Assembly (NCBI RefSeq): GCF_022429645.1
Contig: NZ_CP092480.1
Coordinates: 337,501 to 401,500, forward strand
Length of the DNA: 64,000 bases
Source of the DNA: Lutibacter sp. A80
GTDB taxonomy: Bacteria > Bacteroidota > Bacteroidia > Flavobacteriales > Flavobacteriaceae
Direction of reading: 5' to 3'
Positions 36,916 to 45,326 of the stretch are shown piece by piece. The notes beneath the pieces are model-generated. The model saw only the letters and a program-made list of their open reading frames with translations, searched no databases and was not told the DNA's origin. Both the position numbers and the translations under genes were made by a program. Within the stretch, counting starts at the first letter, position 1; every line of letters begins with the position of its first letter.

Positions 36916-38109
36916 ATGAAAAAAATACTAACAATTATTATAATCGTTTCATCATCGGTTGTAAATGGACAAACCTTAAAAGATTCCGTAAATGTTATTT
37001 ACAAAAATTATTTTGATTTATTAAAAACAAAAGAAAAGTTAGATACAATTGCTCTTAAAGTTGAAAATTTTGGAGAATTAATGGAGTCTAACAATCAAAA
37101 AATACAAAATTTAACAGAAGCTGAACTTTTTGGATTAAAAAAACAACTAGATCAACGAAGAAAAAAAATAATTAATACTACAGAATTTGTATTTGCTTCA
37201 AATGCTAGTTTAAATGCAATTAAACAGTTAGATGCTACCAGTGATTATTTAACACAAATTTCTAGCTTGAATAATCCAGATAATTCAGATTTAGGATTCT
37301 CTTTATCCGATGAAATTACATCTATTTTAGAAAAAGAAATTATAAAGGGAAAGAACAAAATTAACGGAGTAAAATCTTCAAAATTTTTATTATTTGTTGA
37401 TAATATTATAAAATCTCCAATTACTCAAACACTTACAAGTGCTATTCCGGTTGCAAGCTCAATTAAGTCGGTTGTAGATTTAGTAATGGTGAATGCCCTT
37501 AATGGCAAAGACACTTCAATAGACGATGTTGTAGACTTAAAGAATTCGTTAAAAGTATATTTAGAACACTATGAAGGGTTGGCAAAAGCTCAAATTGAAT
37601 TTGAACAAAACTTAGGAAATTTAGATATTAGAAAAGAAGGATTGGTTTTATTATTAACACAATTTACTACTGAACGTTCAAATACTTTAATTCCAAATGC
37701 TATTTCAGAAGAAGATGAAAATTTATCATTAACACAGCTCATTAATAAATATTATACCAAAAGCATTGTTCAGCAAAGAGTTGATAAAATAATAAACACT
37801 AAGCCATTAGACCATAATGCACATTTAGCAAATAATGCCTTAGTTTATCCTAATTACGCTTTAAATCAGGCTAAATTTATTAGAGATGAAATAGAATCTT
37901 TAAGCAAAGAATATATTTCAATTTTATCTACTTATCAAACTGCACTTAAAGTTGTTTTAGAAAAAAGTAAGATTATTGGAGATACAACTCGAATAGATAA
38001 CAAAATTTCAGAACTTGAAGGAAAATTATTAGTAGTTAAAAATACATTTGATGATAACTTAAATATGCATAAATTAAATGCGACATTTAATACATTAATG
38101 AGTTATTAA
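36916..38109 (+). CDS. Exported helical protein of unknown family
   Basis: A 397-residue protein with a signal peptide (about 1-19, cut after VNGQ or before it). I recognise no domain. The sequence looks almost wholly helical, with coiled-coil-like stretches (about 25-110, 210-260, 300-395) and one central less polar segment at about 157-197 (FLLFVDNII, SAIPVASSIKSVVDLVMVNAL). Helix bundles with a buried hydrophobic hairpin occur in alpha pore-forming proteins, but this likeness is only in layout. It is a single gene with a 356-base gap upstream; the TetR operator begins 20 bases after its stop. No Cys in the mature part, so not a lipoprotein. Confidence 0.7.
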   Translation: MKKILTIIIIVSSSVVNGQTLKDSVNVIYKNYFDLLKTKEKLDTIALKVENFGELMESNNQKIQNLTEAELFGLKKQLDQRRKKIINTTEFVFASNASLNAIKQLDATSDYLTQISSLNNPDNSDLGFSLSDEITSILEKEIIKGKNKINGVKSSKFLLFVDNIIKSPITQTLTSAIPVASSIKSVVDLVMVNALNGKDTSIDDVVDLKNSLKVYLEHYEGLAKAQIEFEQNLGNLDIRKEGLVLLLTQFTTERSNTLIPNAISEEDENLSLTQLINKYYTKSIVQQRVDKIINTKPLDHNAHLANNALVYPNYALNQAKFIRDEIESLSKEYISILSTYQTALKVVLEKSKIIGDTTRIDNKISELEGKLLVVKNTFDDNLNMHKLNATFNTLMSY

Positions 38110-38128
38110 ATTTTTTTTATAAATATTT

Positions 38129-38170
38129 AACATAACTTAAACATACTACCTAGTATGTTTAAGTTATGTT
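38129..38170. promoter_or_regulatory. Operator of the TetR gene: perfect 42-bp inverted repeat
   Basis: Two 20-base arms (38129-38148 and 38151-38170) are exact complements around CC. The core is AAACATAC-N6-GTATGTTT (38139-38160); the outer part adds AACATAAC/GTTATGTT, a second look-alike pair. The same core occurs before the next operon. It lies directly before the tetR ATG and overlaps its -7 element, which is the layout of an autorepressed gene. Confidence 0.85.
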
Positions 38171-38172
38171 TG
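38165..38172 (+). promoter_or_regulatory. -7 promoter element of the TetR gene
   Basis: TATGTTTG fits TAnnTTTG and overlaps the right arm of the operator. It ends four bases before the ATG, predicting a leaderless or nearly leaderless message. An alternative -7, TATGTTTA at 38154-38161, lies inside the core operator. Confidence 0.5.
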
Positions 38173-38176
38173 CATT

Positions 38177-38779
38177 ATGCAACAGGAGTTAAAATCTGAA
38201 ATAACAAAACAAGTAATTTTAAGTAAGGCTTTTAATCTATTTTACAAACATGGTTTTAAAACTACCAGTATTGATAAAATAATGAAAGAAACTACTTTTA
38301 GTAAGGGGGCTTTTTACCATCATTACAAAAGTAAAAAAGAATTAGGTCTTGAAATTATTAGCTTAAAAGTTCAAAAGCGTGTTGTAAATGGTATGATTTT
38401 ACCGCTTAAAGAGCCAGGTGATGCTTACCAGTTAATAGAAAATGTTTTTATAAAACGTCTTAAAGAGTTTTCCTTTTATGACAAGGAGAATGGTTGTCCA
38501 ATGAACAATTTAATTAATGAAATTGGAAATGATGAAATTGCATATCAAAATGCACTTAAAAATATTGTTGAATTGTGGAAAAAAGCTTTGGTACAATTAT
38601 TAGAAAGAGGCAAGTATGAACATTCTATTAAAAAAAATATTTCCAGTGAAGCTGTGGCAATTTATTTAATAAGTGCCTTTGAAGGTATTAGAGGAATTAG
38701 AAAACTATATGATAACGATTCTGTATTAGATGATTTTGTATCGGGTCTCTCTTTTTACTTAAAACAACTAAAAGTTTAA
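38177..38779 (+). CDS. TetR/AcrR-family transcriptional repressor
   Basis: A 200-residue regulator. The N-terminal helix-turn-helix (about 10-57) shows ILSKAFNLFYKHGFKTTSID, then SKGAFYHHYKSKKEL, the standard TetR recognition helix. The C-terminal ligand domain (about 80-200) resembles the TetR_C type of small-molecule-sensing repressors; an NGCPMNNLINEIG motif is typical of this subgroup. It probably binds the operator overlapping its own promoter and the matching one before 38834, so it should control itself and the four genes that follow. The inducer is unknown. Confidence 0.93.
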   Translation: MQQELKSEITKQVILSKAFNLFYKHGFKTTSIDKIMKETTFSKGAFYHHYKSKKELGLEIISLKVQKRVVNGMILPLKEPGDAYQLIENVFIKRLKEFSFYDKENGCPMNNLINEIGNDEIAYQNALKNIVELWKKALVQLLERGKYEHSIKKNISSEAVAIYLISAFEGIRGIRKLYDNDSVLDDFVSGLSFYLKQLKV

Positions 38780-38794
38780 ATTTTTTTTAACTAA

Positions 38795-38816
38795 AAACAT
38801 ACTAAATGGTATGTTT
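38795..38816. promoter_or_regulatory. Second TetR-type operator, before the HAD-DoxX-SDR operon
   Basis: AAACATAC-TAAATG-GTATGTTT repeats the core of the operator at 38139-38160 with the same 6-base spacer length. A near -7 box TATGTTTT (38810-38817) overlaps its right half and lies 16 bases before the ATG at 38834, the same geometry as at tetR. Confidence 0.82.
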
Positions 38817-38833
38817 TATAAATAACAAATAAT

Positions 38834-39631
38834 ATGAGAAATGAAAGAAGAGATTTTATTAAAAAATCTACCTTATTAGGATTAGGAATTGCAGCTACAC
38901 CACAATTTGGAATTGCAGCAAATACAGTTGAAAACACTAAAGAAATTAGTAGTACAAGACCAAAAGTTTTGTTTTTTGATGTAAATGAAACTTTATTAGA
39001 CTTAACAGCTATGAAAGAAAGTGTAGGTAAAGTTCTAGGGAATAGAAATGATTTATTACCGCTTTGGTTTACAACTATGTTACAATACTCGTTGGTTTCA
39101 ACTGTTGGAAGACAATACAATGATTTTGGTATTATTGGTGCTGCCGCATTGCAAATGGTAGCAGCTAACAATAATATTAGCTTAACAGAAGCACAAGCTA
39201 GAGAAGCAATTCTTACACCAATACGTTCTTTACCAGCACATCCAGAGGTGAAATCATCTTTAGAAAGCTTAAAAAAGGCAGGTTATAAGTTGGTGTCATT
39301 TACAAATTCTTCAAATAAAGGAGTTGAAACTCAATTTAAAAATGCAGGATTAATTGATTACTTTGATCAACGTTTAAGTATTGAAGATATGGGGAAATTT
39401 AAACCACATGCAGATGCATATGATTGGGCAGCTAGAAAAATGGGAATTAAACCAAGTGAATGTTTATTAGTTGCAGCCCATGGTTGGGATATTGCTGGTG
39501 CAATTTGGGCAGGATGGAGAGGCGCTTTTATTAGTAGACCAGGAGCTCAATTATATCCTTTAGCTCCAAATCCAGAAATAAATGAATCTAATTTAAAATT
39601 AGTAACCGATAAGTTAATTGCATTAGAATAA
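38834..39631 (+). CDS. Tat-exported HAD hydrolase (haloacid dehalogenase type II-like)
   Basis: A 265-residue protein. Residues 1-29 are a twin-arginine signal (RRDFIKKS then GLGIAATPQFGIAA). The rest is a HAD-fold enzyme of the L-2-haloacid dehalogenase group: nucleophile Asp49 in FFDVNETLLDL, motif II Ser/Asn in SFTNSSNKG, motif III Lys in KFKPHADAY and motif IV HGWDIAGA. Classical dehalogenases have SNAWD at the last site; here AHGWD stands there, so the substrate may differ. Export is odd because HAD dehalogenases are normally cytosolic. It is the first gene of an operon behind a TetR operator. Confidence 0.85.
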   Translation: MRNERRDFIKKSTLLGLGIAATPQFGIAANTVENTKEISSTRPKVLFFDVNETLLDLTAMKESVGKVLGNRNDLLPLWFTTMLQYSLVSTVGRQYNDFGIIGAAALQMVAANNNISLTEAQAREAILTPIRSLPAHPEVKSSLESLKKAGYKLVSFTNSSNKGVETQFKNAGLIDYFDQRLSIEDMGKFKPHADAYDWAARKMGIKPSECLLVAAHGWDIAGAIWAGWRGAFISRPGAQLYPLAPNPEINESNLKLVTDKLIALE

Positions 39632-39632
39632 G

Positions 39633-40016
39633 ATGAAAAAAATAATCCATCAAACTATAAATATAATATCAGTACTAGTGCTTTTATATTTTGCTTACCC
39701 TAAAATTTTAGGGTTACCGCAAAGTGTTGCTGGTTTTGTTCAATTTGAAAGCGTTTTGGGGATCAATGCCGATTTCTTTAGGCTATTTACAGGTTTTTCT
39801 GAATTAGCAATGGCTCTTTTAATTGTAGCTTATATGCTTAAAAATAAAATAATAATCGGTAAAATTGCATACCTTTTTTTATTAGCAACAATGTTATCAG
39901 CCTTGTTAATAGAATTTTTTGTTAGACCACAACCAGTATTACTATTAGTTGTAATCGCTATTGTACTATCTATATTTTCAATTTATAAATTAAAATCATT
40001 TCAAACTAATGAGTAA
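39633..40016 (+). CDS. DoxX-like membrane protein
   Basis: A 127-residue inner membrane protein with four hydrophobic helices (about 8-25, 45-68, 75-92, 98-118) and the DoxX-type opening VLLYFAYPKILGLPQSVAGF. DoxX-like proteins act in redox-linked membrane complexes in some bacteria; a specific job is not established here. It begins 1 base after the HAD gene stop and overlaps the SDR gene by 8 bases, so translation is coupled. Confidence 0.82.
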   Translation: MKKIIHQTINIISVLVLLYFAYPKILGLPQSVAGFVQFESVLGINADFFRLFTGFSELAMALLIVAYMLKNKIIIGKIAYLFLLATMLSALLIEFFVRPQPVLLLVVIAIVLSIFSIYKLKSFQTNE

Positions 40017-40746
40017 TATACAAAATAAAGTAATTTTAGTTACGGGTTCTTCTAAAGGAATTGGAAGAGAAGTTGCTATTCTTTTAGCAAAAAATGGGGC
40101 AAAAATTATTGTCAATCATTCTAATAGTCAGAAAGAAGCTGATGAAACAGTTAATGAAATTCAAAAAAATGGAGGAGAAGCTATTGCTATAAAAGCTGAT
40201 GTTAGCGATAGAGATCAGGTTAAACAATTATTTGATAAATCAATAGAATCTTTTGGTAGAATTGATGTTTTGGTTAATAATGCAGGTACTATGATTTCAA
40301 AAAAATTAAAAGATTGTACTCAACAAGATTTTTCTAAACAATTTAATGTTAATGTAAAAGGTATTTTTAATACACTGCAAGAAGCAGATAGTAAATTGGC
40401 TGATAATGGAATTATTATTAATTTTTCTTCAAGTACCACAAAATTAATGTTACCTACGTATGCTATTTATTCAGCCACAAAAGCTGCAGTTGAACAAATG
40501 ACAAGAGTTTATGCTAAAGAGATAGGAAGAGGTATTTCTGTTAATGCTATTGCACCTGGTGCAACTGAAACCGAACTTTTTATGAATGGCAAGTCTGAAG
40601 AGCAAATTGCTAAGTTAAGTGCTATGAATGCTTTTAATAGATTGGCAAAACCTATAGATATTGCAAAAGTAGTATTGTTTTTAGCAAATGATGATTCTAA
40701 ATGGATTTCTGGACAAGTAATTGGAGCAAATGGAGCATTAGTTTAA
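40009..40746 (+). CDS. Short-chain dehydrogenase/reductase (SDR)
   Basis: A 245-residue NAD(P)-dependent oxidoreductase of the classical SDR type. Cofactor motif TGSSKGIG at 12-19, NNAG near 88-91, catalytic Tyr154 and Lys158 in YSATK, with the Ser in NFSSSTT; the C-terminus VIGANGALV is typical. The closest pattern is that of 3-oxoacyl-ACP reductase-like SDRs, but the substrate is unknown. Overlaps the DoxX-like gene by 8 bases; part of the TetR-controlled operon. Confidence 0.92.
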   Translation: MSNIQNKVILVTGSSKGIGREVAILLAKNGAKIIVNHSNSQKEADETVNEIQKNGGEAIAIKADVSDRDQVKQLFDKSIESFGRIDVLVNNAGTMISKKLKDCTQQDFSKQFNVNVKGIFNTLQEADSKLADNGIIINFSSSTTKLMLPTYAIYSATKAAVEQMTRVYAKEIGRGISVNAIAPGATETELFMNGKSEEQIAKLSAMNAFNRLAKPIDIAKVVLFLANDDSKWISGQVIGANGALV

Positions 40747-40759
40747 TACAATAAATAGA

Positions 40760-41170
40760 ATGAATAAAAGTGAATTAGATAAATTAGGGAATAAAGTATT
40801 AAGATTAGGTTTGGGCTTTCTTTTTGTGTGGGGAGGAATAGAAAAACTTGTTGTTGAATATTTTGGAGGTGTTGGCTTAGAAAAAATGGCTAACTCTTTA
40901 CAAAGAATTGGGTTTGGATTTTTAGGAGAATCTGGGACTTATGCTTTAGCAATATGGTTGGCTGTTTCAGAATTGATAGCAGGTCTACTAATACTATTAA
41001 ATTTTAAAACATTTTATGCTAGTTTATATGCAGCTTTTATATTAATTGTAGCCCTTTTTACAGTGTATATTACAAGAGGAGATTGGATGCAATCTATGAT
41101 TCATATCGCGCTTATTTCAGCTTATATTGCATTAGGGTTACAATCTTATAATTTTATTAAAAATAAATAA
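40760..41170 (+). CDS. Second DoxX-like membrane protein
   Basis: A 136-residue membrane protein with four helices (about 14-30, 58-80, 84-105, 110-130), starting with a hydrophilic stretch and then LRLGLGFLFVWGGIEKL, a DoxX-type first helix. It is the last gene of the operon, 13 bases after the SDR gene. Its sequence differs clearly from the other DoxX-like protein, so they are not a recent duplication. No clear terminator follows before the convergent gene at 41199. Confidence 0.8.
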   Translation: MNKSELDKLGNKVLRLGLGFLFVWGGIEKLVVEYFGGVGLEKMANSLQRIGFGFLGESGTYALAIWLAVSELIAGLLILLNFKTFYASLYAAFILIVALFTVYITRGDWMQSMIHIALISAYIALGLQSYNFIKNK

Positions 41171-41198
41171 TTGCTTTATTTTCTAAATAATAAGAGGA

Positions 41199-42389
41199 CT
41201 ACTTTATTTTTTTATGAATAAAGTTTAGTAAAAATAAATAGTGTACTAATAAAGCAACTAATAAAGGAAGCATTGCAATATTAAATACTTGTATTTTATA
41301 AATCCAAAGTATAAAAGCAAGTGCAATTAAGCTTATTAATAGTAATGTATAATAAAGTGTCCATTTAGTTAGTTTTAATTTTATAGCATAAAATGCAACT
41401 ATTAAGTTTGGAGCAAATGCCCATAAAAAATTAAGATTTTTATATGTTGCCGTGTGGTCGGTAGCAAACCAAAGTAATAGCACTGCAATTCCAACAATTC
41501 CAGTTATAAAGAAAAGTGAAAAATCTAACCATTTAGATCTTGTGTTGTTTTTAAAATTTTTATAACTTAAAAATAAAATTAATAAACTGACACAGCTTAA
41601 TACAAATAAAGGTGTAGTCAAAAAAGATAAAGGTTTTAAAACTTGGTTAGGTTTTGGATTTAAAACAGTTTTTGTTTCTTTTACCAAAGGTTGTTTTCCA
41701 TTTTTGGTGTTAATTGTAGCATGTTCAAAAGCGCTAAAAATATAGTCTGGTAAAAATTTATAATCGTCTTTTGTTGCTTTCTTATCTATTACAGAACCCA
41801 AGGCTAAATCAATTCCAAATTTACCCCATTTCTGATTTTTTGTATAATCTGCAATTAAATCTCTATGTGTTTTTTGTGTGGTAATATGGTTGTTGTTAAA
41901 CGTTACGCTATCTTTTAAAATTCCTTTTATAACTTCTTCTATTTTTGTAGAGCAATTGTTGTAAAAGAAATCGTATTGATAATCTTTGTTAGCAGGTTTA
42001 GCATTGTTTTCTAAGAAGTTATAAATTGCTTGTGTTTGCCCTTTATTTAAGTTTAATTCTTGAGTTTTAACCCATCTTTTTTCATAATTATAAATTTGTA
42101 AAAAATATCCAAATCTAGTGGTTGATAGCTGGTAAGTTAGTTTTCCTTTAGCAAAATTTAAATAAAAGTTAGGAGCATCAAAATTAAATGTTCCGTAATT
42201 ATATATTTTATCAATTTTATTAATGGGGTCAAAAACTCTAAAAGCACTATGTCCGAAAGAAGCATATAATTCACTACCTGGTCCGCAAGTAACAACACTT
42301 ATTGTTGCTTTTTCGGAAAGATTTGTTTGTCCCTGAAAATTAATTGAAAATAATACTGCAATTAAAAAGAAGAAGTGTTTAGGATTCAT
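41199..42389 (-). CDS. DUF4105 protein, lipoprotein N-acyltransferase Lnb-like
   Basis: A 396-residue membrane protein. Signal peptide about 1-20, then the periplasmic DUF4105/Lnb domain (about 28-230) with the proposed catalytic His47 in YASFGHSAF and Cys146 in FFYNNCSTKI. Five membrane helices follow (about 255-395). In Bacteroides this family includes Lnb, which adds the third acyl chain to lipoproteins in place of Lnt; the layout with a C-terminal membrane part fits. The assignment here is from motifs. It begins 2 bases after the PorV-like gene, in the same operon. Lipoproteins are many in this window. Confidence 0.85.
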   Translation of the reverse strand: MNPKHFFFLIAVLFSINFQGQTNLSEKATISVVTCGPGSELYASFGHSAFRVFDPINKIDKIYNYGTFNFDAPNFYLNFAKGKLTYQLSTTRFGYFLQIYNYEKRWVKTQELNLNKGQTQAIYNFLENNAKPANKDYQYDFFYNNCSTKIEEVIKGILKDSVTFNNNHITTQKTHRDLIADYTKNQKWGKFGIDLALGSVIDKKATKDDYKFLPDYIFSAFEHATINTKNGKQPLVKETKTVLNPKPNQVLKPLSFLTTPLFVLSCVSLLILFLSYKNFKNNTRSKWLDFSLFFITGIVGIAVLLLWFATDHTATYKNLNFLWAFAPNLIVAFYAIKLKLTKWTLYYTLLLISLIALAFILWIYKIQVFNIAMLPLLVALLVHYLFLLNFIHKKIK

Positions 42390-42391
42390 AA

Positions 42392-43456
42392 TTATCTAAA
42401 ATTTTCAAAATCAACTTTTATAGAAAAAACATTTGAATAGAGTGCTGCTCCAACACTACCAATATTTGTTAGTGCATAATCTATTTGAATTCCTTTGTAT
42501 TTAAAACCAACGCCAAAATTAGGTTGTACCGATGTTTCTGTACTTTCATCGAATTGTAATTCTTTTTGAATATTACCAATTCCAGCTCTTAAATATACCA
42601 AGTCTGTATAATCTAGTTGAAAACCTAGAGCAGGATCTATACTTATAGCATCAGATGAAATAATATCGTTTGTTTTTGTAAAACGAAGATTAAGGTCTAA
42701 TTCGGAAAGCAAATTAAAATATTTTGAAATATTGAATTTTCGTGCAACACCAATTTGCGCTTTTGGAAGTGTAATTTCAGTGGTTTCAGGTAATTCTTGA
42801 TTTTGATCTGGAATTGCATTTTGGATTTTTTCAAACTCTTTCTCATCAATATTCCAAGAATTATACGTGGTTGTAATATCTCTTAACATTACTCCATATT
42901 TCCAATCGTTTTTTTTATATTGAAGAGCAGCATCTAGTCCAAAACCCCAAGATGTTGCAAAATCGCCAATAATTCTTCTTATAATTTTAGTATTTAATCC
43001 AACATTTAATCCTTCAATATTTAAATTTCTTGCATACGATAAATTTAAAGCATAATCTGCCGCAGAAAACAAACTAATTTTATTGTAATCTATATTTCCT
43101 TCACTATCAATAAGTTCTGTGGTATTTAAAATATCATCTACACCAAATCTAATTATTGAAATACCAACAGCACTTTTATCATCAATTGGCATTGCAAAAG
43201 CCGCATAATCGTATTTTGCAATTCCTTCAAAATATTCAGCGTGCATAATGGAACCTTCATAATTTTTAACAGCTACTAAACCCGCAGGATTCCAATAAGA
43301 AGAATTTACGTCGTTACTAGTTGCAACAACAGCTTTACTCATTCCAAAAGCGGCTGCATCTACACCAATATTTAAAAATTCATTGGAATATTTACGGACA
43401 GATTGTGCCATAATTAGTTGTGTAGAAAATAAAAAGAGTAGTAGATATTTTTTCAA
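42392..43456 (-). CDS. PorV/PorQ-family outer membrane barrel
   Basis: A 354-residue outer membrane beta-barrel of the PorV/PorQ (UPF0164) group. A signal peptide (about 1-17) is followed by NIGVDAAAFGMSKAVVA and SSYWNPAGL, the family signature, then amphipathic strands to a Phe-rich C-terminus. PorV and PorQ serve type IX secretion and attachment of cargo; this copy is a paralogue whose role cannot be told. The start is TTG at 43456, supported by the signal peptide and a variant -7 box TACTTTCG at 43475-43482. Operon with the Lnb-like gene. Confidence 0.88.
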   Translation of the reverse strand: MKKYLLLFLFSTQLIMAQSVRKYSNEFLNIGVDAAAFGMSKAVVATSNDVNSSYWNPAGLVAVKNYEGSIMHAEYFEGIAKYDYAAFAMPIDDKSAVGISIIRFGVDDILNTTELIDSEGNIDYNKISLFSAADYALNLSYARNLNIEGLNVGLNTKIIRRIIGDFATSWGFGLDAALQYKKNDWKYGVMLRDITTTYNSWNIDEKEFEKIQNAIPDQNQELPETTEITLPKAQIGVARKFNISKYFNLLSELDLNLRFTKTNDIISSDAISIDPALGFQLDYTDLVYLRAGIGNIQKELQFDESTETSVQPNFGVGFKYKGIQIDYALTNIGSVGAALYSNVFSIKVDFENFR

Positions 43457-43474
43457 GTTGTTATATATTTAAAA

Positions 43475-43482
43475 CGAAAGTA
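43475..43482 (-). promoter_or_regulatory. Variant -7 element of the PorV-like/Lnb-like operon
   Basis: TACTTTCG on the minus strand, one base off TAnnTTTG, 18 bases before the TTG start at 43456. Confidence 0.35.
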
Positions 43483-43507
43483 AAAAAACTTTATAAGTAA
43501 ATGTAAA

Positions 43508-44479
43508 TTATTTAGAAATAATATGATTAATATAGTTTAAAATTCTGTTTTCGCTCCACAGTAAATCTTTTCCATATTTAGAAGAATTAAAACCAACGTG
43601 TCCACCATATTTAGGAGTTTCTAAAAATAAGTTATTATTAGTTTTGGCTTCATCAAAGGGATAACAACTTTTAGATAGGAAAGTGTCGTCTAAAGCATTT
43701 ATAATTAACGTTGGTAGTTTTATTTCTTTTAAAAACTGTTTAGAACTGCATTGTCTCCAGTAATCTTGTGCATTTTTATAGCCAAAAAGTGGTGCGGTAA
43801 CGGCATTGTCAAAATCAGTAAACGTTTTGGCTTTAGCAATTGCATTTTTATCTATTTTACAATCTGGAAATTTTTCTAGTTTTAGTAAGGTCTTCTTTTT
43901 TAAACTTCTCATAAACCTTTTTATGTATACAGTATTGTACCAACTGGACAAAGCAATAGAAGAACCTTCTAAGTCACACGGTGTAGAAATTGCAATACCA
44001 CCTTTAATTTGAGGTGGAATTTTTGCGGTTTCACCTAAATATTTAAGCGTAATATTTCCACCCATACTATAACCTAAAAGCACTATGTTTTTGTAATTAC
44101 AGTTGGTTAGAATATAATTAATTATAGTTGTTATATCTTCTGTTTGCCCACTATTATAAGAGTAAATATTGTTGTTATCTTCACCACTACACCCTCTAAA
44201 ATTAACAGCAACACAATCTATATTGTTATTATTTAAGTAATTAACAACGGATATTATATATTTTGATTTAGAGCTTCCTTCTAGTCCGTGAAGAGCAATT
44301 ACCAATGTATTAGAATTATTTATAGAAAAATCTAAATCTAAAAAATCGTTGTCTTTAGTTGTAATTCGTTCTCTTTTATAAGTGTTTTTTTTTGAATAAA
44401 ATAATGTTTTATAAACGGTATTTAAATGTACATTTTTAAAAAGAAGTGAAGGTTTATAATTAGATTCTATTATGGGCAT
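43508..44479 (-). CDS. Alpha/beta-hydrolase, YheT type
   Basis: A 323-residue hydrolase of the YheT/ABHD1-3 group. Marks: LVIALHGLEGSSKSKYI (oxyanion loop), VNFRGCSGEDN, nucleophile Ser in LLGYSMGGN, Asp in ALDDTFLS and His in YGGHVGF. The triad is complete. YheT proteins are esterase-like, with no settled substrate. The gene ends 51 bases before the PorV-like gene start on the same strand and is divergent from pssA. Confidence 0.9.
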   Translation of the reverse strand: MPIIESNYKPSLLFKNVHLNTVYKTLFYSKKNTYKRERITTKDNDFLDLDFSINNSNTLVIALHGLEGSSKSKYIISVVNYLNNNNIDCVAVNFRGCSGEDNNNIYSYNSGQTEDITTIINYILTNCNYKNIVLLGYSMGGNITLKYLGETAKIPPQIKGGIAISTPCDLEGSSIALSSWYNTVYIKRFMRSLKKKTLLKLEKFPDCKIDKNAIAKAKTFTDFDNAVTAPLFGYKNAQDYWRQCSSKQFLKEIKLPTLIINALDDTFLSKSCYPFDEAKTNNNLFLETPKYGGHVGFNSSKYGKDLLWSENRILNYINHIISK

Positions 44480-44556
44480 ATATACTAAAATATTAAAAAA
44501 TAATGATACTTTAATTTACTGAAAACAATTTGCTAAATTTACAAAAAATATAAAAG

Positions 44557-45303
44557 ATGTCGTTTAAAAAATACATTCCAAATTTTCTTACGCTGTTAAA
44601 TTTATTTTCAGGAACAATTGCTGTAATTTTTGCTGTAAATAATGAATTAGAACTAGCGGCTTATTTTGTTTTTTTAGGTATATTTTTTGATTTTTTTGAT
44701 GGTTTTGCAGCTCGTATTTTTAAAGTACAAGGCGAATTAGGAAAACAGTTAGATTCTTTAGCAGATGTTGTTACAAGCGGAGTAGTGCCTGGTGTTGTGC
44801 TTTATAAATTATTGCAAACAAAAAATACAGTTGAAATTTTTAATACTGAAATTGTTTCTTGGAAAACACAAGAAATAGAATTAGTTCCATTTTTTGGTTT
44901 ATTAGTTACATTGGCAGCAGCATATAGGTTAGCAAAATTTAATATTGATGAGCGACAAACGAGTTCTTTTATAGGTTTGCCAACACCCGCTGCGGCTTTG
45001 GTGGTATTGTCTTTGCCCTTAATTTTAAATTATAGTTCTTTAGAAATAGCTACAGTTATTATAGAAAATAAACTATTTTTAATTGGATTAACTATAGTTT
45101 TAAGTATTTTAATGAATGCTGAAATTCCACTATTTTCTTTAAAATTTAAAGATTATAGTTGGAAAAATAATAAGATTAAATTTAGTTTTATATTATTAAC
45201 GGCAATTTTATGTATTGCATTAAAATTTGTAGCAATACCTGTTGTAATAATTGTATATGTGTTAATGTCTTTGTTTTTTAAAGAAAAAAAAGTAAAATAT
45301 TAA
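44557..45303 (+). CDS. pssA: CDP-diacylglycerol--serine O-phosphatidyltransferase
   Basis: A 248-residue membrane enzyme that makes phosphatidylserine, the precursor of phosphatidylethanolamine. The CDP-alcohol phosphotransferase motif DG-x2-AR-x8-G-x3-D-x3-D is exact: Asp48, Gly49, Ala52, Arg53, Gly62, Asp66, Asp70. Seven or so membrane helices fill the rest. It is convergent with lptB, 23 bases apart. A near -7 box TAAATTTA lies at 44534-44541, 15 bases before the ATG. Confidence 0.95.
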   Translation: MSFKKYIPNFLTLLNLFSGTIAVIFAVNNELELAAYFVFLGIFFDFFDGFAARIFKVQGELGKQLDSLADVVTSGVVPGVVLYKLLQTKNTVEIFNTEIVSWKTQEIELVPFFGLLVTLAAAYRLAKFNIDERQTSSFIGLPTPAAALVVLSLPLILNYSSLEIATVIIENKLFLIGLTIVLSILMNAEIPLFSLKFKDYSWKNNKIKFSFILLTAILCIALKFVAIPVVIIVYVLMSLFFKEKKVKY

Positions 45304-45326
45304 AAAGTTATAATTCAATATAAGAA

